A stretch of 64,000 nucleotides of DNA from Dendrophyllia cribrosa (Eukaryota > Cnidaria > Anthozoa > Scleractinia > Dendrophylliidae): assembly GCA_024195265.1 (NCBI GenBank), contig JAJLRJ010000007.1, positions 28,642,225-28,706,224 of the forward strand, given 5' to 3'. Numbering within the stretch: position 1 is the stretch's first letter; each line of letters begins with the position of its first letter. The position numbers and the translations under genes were made by a program. Below, in pieces: positions 55,025 through 64,000 of this stretch. Under the pieces are notes generated by a model, which was not told the origin of the DNA, searched no databases, and saw nothing but the letters and a program-made list of their open reading frames with translations.

Positions 55025-56815
55025 TACTGAGATTTGGGATTCATAGTATTGTATAAAAAGGTAAGAACTTAAAAACTAAAAACTACGATCAAATAGATAA
55101 AGTTTTACGAAAATGTCAAATTTGAAGACTAGTAAAAACTTGTCTCTTGTGTTTTACTCGGCAATAAACTCAAGCTTAATGTCATCCTCTCTTCCTTAAA
55201 TCATGCATTCAGTTTTGACAGATCGTTAGAGAGAAGGATAGGCGTCTACTCCAGTAAACGCCAACGTCTACTCCCGCATGCACCCAAGATATTTGATTTC
55301 CAGTTGGCAACGTTATGGCAAACTTTCTTGGCACTATGTCTTCAAAACTGAAACAATATTACGGCAAATTAAAGCTCATATAGCATAGCTTTCCTAGACA
55401 GTGCATTAAACAAGAGGTGACGCAACCAAAAATACAATATCGGTATCTGTTACACCTCGTATTTTGCTACAAATATTATGATATATGTTTCGATCGCTTG
55501 CGTGAATTAAAGATCGCATTTGTTGAGGTGCGAATATTCCATCGCACCGTTCCATCGTGCAACACTATTTTGTATTATACAAAAAGTGGTGATTTTTCCA
55601 ATCATTATTTTCATGATTTCCTCTGTCAACTGCACCAGATCTGAGGACTAAAAGCGGTGAGGTACGACACAATAAGGACTCAAGTTCTTACGCTGGGCGC
55701 ACCAGTGATTTCATCAGAATGGTGGCAAAAACTGACCTGTTAACAACGCTTCTTTAACCGAGCATAGACTAAATCAAGCACAATAAAACCGAAACGGGGT
55801 TTCTTTAGAATTTCCTTGCGTGTAGTCAAGGTTAGGCCACACGTATCTTTTTTCAGTATTCAGTTGTTATTCATGATTTAACAATAGTTCCCACAGTGGA
55901 CATGTTTGGGTTGTTCAATTTAACCTTGGCCAAGACCTACCCGAGAGCGAATGTCAGGGCTAATTTTGATATAGGCATTTACAATTCAGTATTTCCCATT
56001 GGTTAGTTTCTGCTTTGTCTACTTCGGTCCGATTTGTATACTTAGGTTTATCAGATTAAGTGTTTTGTCCTAACAGTTTAGGGTAGGGTAGGGTTTTGTG
56101 GTCCTCACGGTCCGTAATCCCAAACGTGTCTACAGTCCTAGTATGTAGATTGGTTTTCTTAAGCTTGTAATCAGTCGAGAAAAGCTTGCTGAGATTCAAG
56201 CAGGACTTCGCCGAGAGGCTGTAAAGAAGATTCTCAATAAAGAAGATTCCTAGTACCTCCCGATTAGCAAGCGAGTGGCTTCATTACACGTAATATCCCG
56301 CGACGATATAGTGTAGTTGTTACAATTATCTCCCGCCGTCTTAGTGGTTGCTCTGACAAAAATCGTGAACAGATGAAAAAGCACTAAAACAACTTACCGA
56401 CAAGTTAGTTTTGACAGCTATTTGTTAAGTTCCTTTCGCAGATGTAAGTTCTGCTCCGAGGCGAGAAAACAAGCGCTTTGTGGCAAAAGATACAGTGTAA
56501 CTTGAGGTGTAGTTTCTTCAGTAAATTCGTTTTGTCAATATTTGTTTTGAAAAGGAAAACAAGGGCTCAATGCTTTTTATTAGTTCGAGATAAGATTAAC
56601 ATAATTAAAAAAAGGCAAGTCACGAGTATTTTTAGCCACGAAGCAAATAATTTATTCTTAGTAACGTAGCGATTTCAGTACATAGCCAAGAGTTTGAACA
56701 TGTATTATTTTAAATTCGTGCCTGCTAAATTAACAATAATAACAAATTGTAATCTGATTTAAAATAAACAAGAAATTAAGGTGATTCAAAAGCTCCAAGA
56801 ATAATATTTGCAAAT
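55025..56815. other. No gene recognised
   Basis: ORFs here are short and featureless; (AGGGT)-rich patch 'gtttagggtagggtagggttttg' at about 56076-56098. Confidence 0.4.
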
Positions 56816-56819
56816 ACTT

Positions 56820-57110
56820 TGATTTGTTTTCATAGACACCGATAGCTAAAACCAATTTGCAATTTTTCAGTTTTATGTTGCTGACAAAAACATTGAAACA
56901 AATTAGAGGAGGATTTCATATGGCTTATCTGATGCCAAAATCATAATTAAAATATCCTTGATCAGTATCTAATTTCTCTATGGATTATAATCAAGTCGCA
57001 GATTCTTCGATTCGTTTCCGTAGCCATCGAACATGCATAGTTGCTGACAGCAATAAGCCTTGAAACACATTAGTGGAGAATTTCATATGGCTTATCTCAT
57101 GCCGAAATTG
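56820..57110 (+). repeat. Diverged tandem duplication
   Basis: GTTGCTGACA, TTGAAACA(A/C)ATTAG, ATTTCATATGGCTTATCT and ATGCC(A/G)AAAT recur at 56877-56945 and 57040-57110. Upstream blocks (GATT(T/C)GTTT(T/C)C(A/G)TAG) also match, so the unit is at least 120 bp. Confidence 0.75.
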
Positions 57111-57446
57111 TTATTACAATAGAAAGTAGTCACGAAATAGTCGATGAAAAATACAATTTCTACTGATCAGTACATACTCTCTCCTTACTACGTTAACATA
57201 TGGTTGGAAGCAAACAGATAAGAAGAACAGAGAAACTGATCACAGTCTAGGGGAATTGTAATAAAACTAATCATATCACCAAATGTTTATAAGTAAAATT
57301 GAAACAAAATGTATGGTAGAATATTATATTTAGATATTCGGTTGTAAGCATTGTTGTGTATGTCCTTGTGATGTTTGAGTGGCCGTGGTTTAATATATTC
57401 TCTGGTCTTGTGAACTGTGTGAACAGAGGTTTTTATACTTCATTAA

Positions 57447-57655
57447 CCCTTTAGACCCTTTTACTCCCAGCCGGTGCCAAATATCATGATTTAAGAAAAA
57501 TCCCAAATTTCGTTTTGCGAAATATAGAAAACAAATGGTACTATACAAATGTACTGCTGAAGAGGTTTCATTTGAATGTCCACACCATAGAATTTCGTCG
57601 ACGGACTCTAAAGTTAGAACTACATTACACGTCTCCATAATGGACTCTGCCAATC
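57447..57655 (-). mobile_element. TTAA family copy (CCCTTTCACTCCCA type), one end lost
   Basis: Starts after TTAA (57443-57446) and contains ACAAATGGTAC, GAAGAGGTTTCATTTGAATG, CACACCATAGAATTTCGTC and CGTCTCCATAATGGACTCTG in the order of 14199-14531. The right terminus is missing. It has a single internal unit. A 7-bp near-duplicate 'ccctttagaccctttt' occurs at its left end. Confidence 0.7.
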
Positions 57656-57659
57656 AGGA

Positions 57660-59050
57660 AAGGTCTGTTTTCTTTATCAAAACAAGCCCAGTTTGGTGAA
57701 CTTTTTCCAGAAGATAATTTTCCCCTCCTGTATGCAAGACTACATCAATTTCTTCAGTCGATCAGTCTTTCTTCTATTAGACTATCTTAGTGTCATTCAA
57801 AAAGGGACTTAGTTGTCTTGTTAGATGCCAACAGATCAGCAGACATTTCTGGACTAAAATTTGAATGTCATCTAAAAATGACTATTAGGAACAAATCATT
57901 TTGCATTCACTGAAACTGCTTTTAAGTTTACCATTTTCGTTATTATTCATTATGACTAGCTACTTTAATATCCGTTCACGATTGCGTAACTGTAGGATAT
58001 CAACATCTAACGACTTACCTCTTCAGAAAATGTGTAGTCAAATGTAAAGTCCTAAACGAGTTCAATACAGGCTAACGTTAAAATGCCATCTTACAACTCA
58101 TAACATTTCAGTTTTAAAGTTACAACCAACAGACACAAATGCTTTCTGTAACTCAAGATTAATTTGACTAAAAATACTGCTGTCAAAATTAATTTCCGTA
58201 CAAGCCTCCAATATTTCATTAAATGCCATGCTCATATGATACTTATCAAATGAACGAAAATGAAAACAATCAATATGGAATCATTCATCTTCCCAGTTTA
58301 ATGGCTAATTCTTCTCGTTTTATACATTGTTGACCGAATGTCACGTTCATAATACAGATGTTTGCATATTGTTTTTAAATTAATAACCTACGAATAAACT
58401 TTATAAACCGAAAGGCCTAATATTGAGAGCAAGAGAAAATCGTGATCGAGATCCTCGAAATTTTGAGCTATAGTTAGGCTCGGCTGCTAAGCCTTGATAC
58501 ATCACGCCAGTAAGTAAACGTAGCGATCATTTTTCTAAATGCCTTTTTTTTAGGTAATATAAAACCTCGCTCCGAGGTTAGGATATTTATAGCACTGGAA
58601 ATTGCATAATAAAAACTCGTAGCGCTAATTTCATTTTGAGAGCTCAAGTTAGTGCGTTTAAAGAAGACAAGGCGCGTTTAAGGACAAAACATGTTAGAAA
58701 AAAGGATATTATGGATTTTATTGTTAAATTAGTTGTCACGTTGTAAATCAATATGTCGAATTTCAAAAATAAAACAGTCACTTTCACATTGTGACTTATA
58801 ACAAGGCAGAAAACTAAAAAACATTTTCACCATTTTATTATTTTCTTAGTTTTTAAATATCTTTAAGCTGAAGGATATATGTTCATATTATATCAACTGC
58901 GTACAGCTACGTGGCAAGTTCTTGAAGGTGCGGTTTAATGTTAGGGTTTTTCTCTAGATAATAGTCACTATAAGGGTTGTATCAGAAAGCTAAAACACAA
59001 GGGTAGAGGCTAAGAACTAAGCATTTCAATGTTCATTGTAAAAATCAAGA
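57660..59050. other. No gene recognised
   Basis: AT-rich, no notable structure except an ATAAAACCTCGCTCCGAGGTTA stem (about 58558-58579; the paired part is AACCTCG-like). Confidence 0.35.
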
Positions 59051-59056
59051 ATTTAA

Positions 59057-59410
59057 GAGGGTATGTCACCAAATTTAGAGTTACTTTTATATCAATGGAA
59101 ACGCAAAAATGAATGTTCCAGTTTTGTTTAAGTGTCTTGGGCTGCTGTTGGCAGGATGGAAATGGATTGCAACTACAAAACAAATTGGGCCAATTTTTTT
59201 CACATTTATTACCTTGTGTCTTAAGAAATTCGCTAAAACTCTGATAATTCATAAGTTGTTTATTCTCTCTTCAAAAATTCACTCGATATCTCCTCTTGAC
59301 CCTCTTGGTGTTCTATAACCAGTAGTGTTTAAAAAAAACGAACTTAATTTAGGGCCTGTTTTAATTTGATCCAAAAACGTCAAAATCCCCGTGATGACGT
59401 CACAGCTCCT
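59057..59410 (-). mobile_element. TTAA family copy (GCTATGTCACCA type), inverted
   Basis: TTAA at 59053-59056; left end GAGGGTATGTCACCA; right end GTGATGACGTCACAGCTCC followed by GTAA. The interior is the reverse of 40046-40426 (CAGGATGGAAATGGATT, TTGGGCCAATTTTT). The ORFs 59010-59252 and 59109-59318 are shadows of it. Confidence 0.7.
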
Positions 59411-60420
59411 GTAAGGGTTACTTATTTCTTTGCTTACCTTAATGAAAGCGTCAGTAAAGCCAGGCGTCCAAAGAATATTCTTAAACGCAAAAAATAATGT
59501 TGGTGACTTTCTACTTCTTGTTTTGACTGCAACACGACAGGTGAGAAAATTGAGAGGAACAAATTATCTCTCAAATTTTATGCCGAACTTTGGAAAAATA
59601 CTGACACGTATGTTTTCAGAAGTAAGTTCTTATAGCAAGTGAGCAAAAAACACTCGCTGGTTACAAGTATAAACCTAGAACGATGTGGCGATCCAATGGT
59701 GTTCTGGGAAGTGGGAAAACTTAAAGCTGGTTTTCATATGATCGACAACCGTCGCAGAACATCGCTGTACTAATCGCAGAAATTTTGGCAGGACATCGAG
59801 CGATTGTCTGCGATCCTTGGCGGTCATGTGGGAACCAGACTTTACCGTGCAGATAACACAGCATGCCTAAGGGATACTTTGAAGAATTTCTTGGAAGAAC
59901 AGTATCTTGAATATTAATAACCTGTTTGCCGGTGTCATGTTCCCAGAGTTCCCAGGGTCACATCGTTTCTACTTTATGCTTGTTTAAAACCAAACCCGCG
60001 ATATAAAAGGCGGCTGGACTGTCCAACTCATGCAAATGAGCAAAATCTATTGTTCTTGCTCATTTGCATTAGATTCGGCGTGGGGCTTTGCCCTTTTATA
60101 CCGCAGGTTCGCCTTTAAGTGCCAATTTTTCCAGTTTATGTGCATAGTGTTTATTATGCGGCTTCCATCTTGTCTGATGTGCATTTTGGCACGTTTTGCT
60201 GCCTTCACTCGTGAGAGGTCGTGAGAGGTCGTGAGAGTATCGAGTTGAACACGAGAAGATCTCCAAGCACCCATGTATTATTTTGTTTACTATATAAACG
60301 GCTCTAATTAAAATTCGAATACTGTCCGAAGGTTGTACGAACGTTTCCGATCATTTTCCGAGTTGAGCACGAGAAGAGGACGGAAGAGAAATGTCATATT
60401 GTTTGCGCATCCATGTATTA

Positions 60421-60784
60421 TCTTCTTGTTGAGGTTTCCGTAAGAAATGATTTTCGGAGTCACCTTCATATTGTATTTCCTACATTTATGGGCGGATAAT
60501 GGTTACTTTACACGCAATCACTGGGTTGTTTTTACGAAAGTAGCTATTCTATAACATGCATATTTTTTTTTTCTCTGACGCCAGAAAGTTGACGCCAAAC
60601 ATCTGACGCCAAAAGTCTTCTTGTTTTAGTTTCCATAAGAAATGATTTTCGGAGTCACCTTCAAATTGTATTTCCCACATTTATGGGCGGATAATTGTTA
60701 CTTTACACGAAATCACTGGGTTGTTTTTACGAGACTAGCAATTCTATAACTTGCACATTTTTTTTCTGACGCCAGAAAGTTGAG
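60421..60784 (+). repeat. 195-bp tandem duplication
   Basis: TCTTCTTGTT, GAAATGATTTTCGGAGTCAC, CATTTATGGGCGGATAAT, CACTGGGTTGTTTTTACGA and TGACGCCAGAAAGTTGA recur with a 195-bp period (60421 and 60616). The first copy also ends with three TGACGCCA(A/G)A units. Confidence 0.9.
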
Positions 60785-61048
60785 CTTTGTGGTATTGAAA
60801 ATTGTATAGTCATACCATGTGACTGACAATTGTGGTAATCGTAACATATGCCTGCATGACCAAAGTGATACTGGAGCAAAGAGAGGTATTCACTATGGGG
60901 ACATTGGATGTGGATCTTGATGTAACATCGATTACTCTGAACATACAATTCAAAAAATGCATCGTACTTGTCCCAAAATCGGGCCTTTGCTCATGTACTA
61001 TGGTTCTAACATTTAAGTGTGTGAACGAATCTCTTTAAATGGAAGCTG

Positions 61049-61260
61049 TATATAGATGGTTTTCACTTGAGTGTCGTAAAACAAAACCAAAGTAATCATT
61101 CTGGCCAATCACAAGGGTTGAGGCAATCCAGTGAACCAATCAGAACTCGAAGTAAATATACTTACATGCGAGCAAATCTGATTGGTTGAGAAAGTGGCGT
61201 GAGATTTTTTTTTAGCCAATCATAAAGCGTAGTGAAAAGCAGTAATTTGGTTATTGATAT
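61049..61260 (+). mobile_element. MITE fragment (TATAGATGGTTTTCAC family)
   Basis: Begins TATAGATGGTTTTCAC like 14314 but with a different body: AAACAAAACCAAAGTAAT and several CCAATCA(G/A)A / TGATTGGTTGAG boxes in both orientations. The right terminus is too diverged to place. It follows a 'gttctaacatttaagtgtgtg' fragment of the TTAA family, as in the nested pair at 14199-14531. Confidence 0.6.
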
Positions 61261-61264
61261 TTTG

Positions 61265-63540
61265 CAAAATAAAATGTTTTTTTTTTTATTGTATCGATCA
61301 TGGTCGTTTTTGGGAGTGCGCTGATTTATGGGCATGAAAGGGTCAAGATTAAAACTTTTGAAAAAGGTTTTACTTTAGGGACTGCAAGCGGTTTCGTCAC
61401 AGCCAGCTGTCTTTCAGCCTGTTAGGTTTCTTTTATGGATCGCCGGTTACCCAGGATGGAGATCGAGTTGTTCCATTTATGCACGGGGACAATATCTGCT
61501 TGCCAAACAAATTGGTTTTCAATGACTTTTATTTCTTCTAAGCCGCATCGCCAGAAAATATTTTGCTAGCATTGCCGGGGCATTGAAGTACTCATTGGTA
61601 CATGCAAGTAGAATCCGAATTATTGGATTGCAAAGATAAACGTCTAGTGATCATTTTACCGACTTTCAGCTTGGTTAGATGATGATACGCAGCTGTTATA
61701 TTGTTGACAAATGCTTAACAATGTGCTGGCTGAGTGATAGTTTTATCTTCATTTAACTTTCTAGTAACTTGGCCATGAGTAACTTTAATTTATAATTCGT
61801 TTTGTCGGGAAGCCGCAACACAATGGGGGATGAATTTTAAACGACAAAAATAGGACAAAACACTATGATTTCAAACTTGTTTTGAAATTGTAAATGACAT
61901 CTGATTGAAAACAATATCCTGTTTAATAAAATAGCGAAAAGAAAAAATATATATGTGTGTCCATTTCTTCGTGCAGTGTTTTTGTACATTTTAAATACAA
62001 TACATTCGAACCGTTTTATGTTATCTACGGACTTGTATTTGCAATATATTTATACATTTATTGACAACATGGGTCGTTTATAGTACATATCTTACACATT
62101 TTTATTGGAAATGTACATTTTTGTACTTCATGTCTTAATTTTTTCCACTTTAAGAGGTTCCCCTGTTGGAAGTCATGCGGGTTATTATTCCTTTTTGCCC
62201 ACTAATGCTGCCTGAATTCCCTAATTTTGGAAACTTCACGGATACAGCTGGCGGTTTTTGTGTGAAAAGAATATAAATGTTTGATGAAGTTTACTTTAGA
62301 AAGCGTATGATGTCTATCACTTTTAAAAGCTTTAAAATAAAAATAAAAAGATATCAGGGTCGTTAGCTTTTTAACGGCATGATTGTAATCTTTTAAAACC
62401 GGCTTAATGCGTTTGGTGGCAAAAGTTGATGTGAGCGTAAAATATTGATTTGTGGATTACAATTTTGTGATCCTCTAGCTTTGGTTATTTTTGGGATTTA
62501 CGAATTTACTGACGGCAGCTGATACATGGCATTTTTAGATACTTTCCATTAATTATAAATTGACTCTTCTTTAAAAATATTTTCATGAAAAAGTCAGTTA
62601 ACAAATTTCCTTGCATGGAACAAGCTTGTGAGAGACAGTGCTTGTTAAAAATGGTTTTTACCTTAACTGAAACTGATTTTACGTACTTCGTCGTTAATTT
62701 TTGACTTGCACTTTTCAGAACCTAAAACATCGTCCTGCTGCCTAAAACTCCCATACAGTATTAAAATTAAATAACTGACTAACCAAAATTCAAATAATAT
62801 ATATTTGAATATGCTAAACACTATTTTGCTGTAAATCATTTTTTTTTTGAGCACAAGGAAAACATTTTAAAGAAAGAAATTGACTAACCAGTTACATTGT
62901 TACCTTGCAAATTCTGAATTTAGAAGGGCTAAATCAGTACCTCGATAAGGATATGGAGTGAAACACGTTTCAACTGCGCTGTAGACAACTGCTTATAGAC
63001 CCCTTATATCAACCGTAGGGTTTACCACTTTCTCTCCAGCCGTCTCTCTGGCCCTCGCAAAGCTTTCAATGTGGTTTCCCGAGCAAAGTAAAGCGATTTC
63101 TCCTTGATGTGTGAGCATTTATCCAACCATGCAGTTTTTGGGCGTGCGTATTTAATAGATTTGCCTCAACGAATCAACGAATCGGAGATTGATTTGTCAA
63201 ATCACTTATGCAAAGTGACAGAACCATTTAGGTGGGCATCATCGTTAGCAAATTATGTGGATTGAAGATAAAAATTCCTCTGGAGCTGTTATCACGCACG
63301 GAAAACGTCTATGACGTCACAGTATCATGAAAATATAGCTGTAACTGTTTAATTATACGGATTCTGTTTCAAAATTAAGTTCCAGTAGTATAATTTTTTA
63401 ACAACGTTTGGACAAAATTGGAAATGTGCTATCAAGACAAAGAGATCTTGGTTTTTTATGTGAAACGCTGCGCAGTGAAATGGTTCAATGTAAATTTGAA
63501 ATATTTCAATCTGAAGAAACCTGAAGTTTGTTGTAAATTT
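61265..63540. other. No gene recognised
   Basis: AT-rich, no supportable coding frame; presumably upstream sequence of the exon at 63547. Confidence 0.35.
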
Positions 63541-63546
63541 AGCTAA

Positions 63547-63862
63547 ATGAACACGGATGGATCAGTCAATGAGTCAATTCCAGCAGTGCCCATCCCACTC
63601 CCCCCCCCCCCCCCCCCCGGGGCATTTACACATGCTGCTATCCCGGGGGTGGGGATGAGTAAATCTGGCTTGACCCGGGGGGCGGGTATTAGCACACCCG
63701 TCATTTACCCCTGGGAATTTGACAGCCACGTGGCTTCGGCCTCGCAGTTTGACAACTCTTCAAACATGACATCCTTCAAGGACTTTATTGGCAAGAACGA
63801 GGAGTTTGTTGGAGAATGGCTGGTCCAGCAAGGGCTAGAAAAGCTTTTAGACATTTTTAAAG
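63547..63862 (+). CDS. Coding exon at window edge, product unknown
   Basis: An open frame from ATG 63547 to a good donor AAAG|GTACGT (63862/63863, phase 1). The N-terminal third is distorted by a 19-base C-run (poly-Pro) and a G/C-rich stretch that looks like inserted low-complexity or repeat DNA. From about residue 72 it reads NSSNMTSFKDFIGKNEEFV, then GEWLVQQGLEKLLDIFK: soluble, helix-rich protein. 'WL...GLE.....F' is reminiscent of the start of a SAM-type domain, but too little is present to claim it. The true exon may start at a splice acceptor within the frame and not at this ATG. The gene continues beyond 64000. Confidence 0.45.
63600..63618 (+). repeat. 19-base poly-C tract within the candidate exon
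   Basis: C19 followed by GGGG. If translated it gives a proline run prone to length change. Confidence 0.85.
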
Positions 63863-64000
63863 GTACGTTTGACCGTTTTGTTTCTTTTTAATATATCGTA
63901 AATGTTTTCATTTCAAAGGCAAAAGAATTTAAGAAGATGCATACGTCTGTAGCCGCTTCTTGAATTGATAGCCGTTCGAACTACAGTGGAACTTCGATTA

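Noticed and set aside
56076..56098. GGGTA/TAGGG repeats as interstitial telomere sequence
   Set aside because: Only three imperfect units (TAGGG with five-base period), not the TTAGGG hexamer array.

Overview
This window reads as animal nuclear DNA that is AT-rich, intron- and repeat-laden and gene-poor. It is most likely from an anthozoan cnidarian, probably a stony coral. I base that on an intronless class A GPCR of the type expanded in cnidarians and on several repeat families that I recognise by eye as common in coral genomes (two tRNA-derived SINEs, hAT, Harbinger and TTAA MITEs, Penelope-like remnants). The taxonomic call is inference; no database was searched.

Only one complete protein-coding gene is clear: a 382-residue amine-type GPCR on the minus strand at 15666-16814. 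One convincing coding-exon candidate lies at the right edge (63547-63862, with a splice donor, continuing outside the window). Weaker single-exon candidates are a myristoyl-type MGC ORF (5269-5547), a basic N-terminal exon (27375-27491), a signal-peptide exon (39474-39665, minus) and three CpG-rich first-exon/promoter candidates ending in good splice donors (near 8716, 37806 and 41412).

Layout. 1-12.3 kb is a dense transposon mosaic: a TTAA-flanked MITE, Harbinger, hAT and other foldback elements, a canonical-looking hammerhead ribozyme (6940-6980, minus), a Penelope-like remnant with inverted terminal arms (9004-9443), and a deleted hAT element keeping its transposase C-terminus (11340-12303). 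12.3-16.8 kb holds a nested pair of elements and the GPCR. 16.8-26.2 kb is almost featureless. 26.2-36.8 kb holds a Tc1/mariner-like element, a Harbinger MITE, a LINE remnant and a Penelope-like GIY-YIG pseudogene with a hammerhead-like motif behind it. 37-45 kb holds minisatellites and a tandem duplication whose first copy is split by a 1.58-kb near-perfect palindrome. 45-48.1 kb is a diverged 1.1-kb duplication; its second copy carries a TTAA-flanked element with a 5S rRNA-like sequence. 48-64 kb holds two SINEs, a 109-bp hairpin with a 9-bp target duplication, and further TTAA family copies.

The genes do not form an operon or pathway. The coherent theme is mobile DNA: several families share the TTAA target, three paralogous empty or near-empty sites can be read directly inside the window, and four places carry hammerhead or hammerhead-like ribozyme cores, three of them in or beside Penelope-type sequence. 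The most unusual objects are the 5S-bearing TTAA element and the giant palindrome with its empty site preserved in the neighbouring duplicate.
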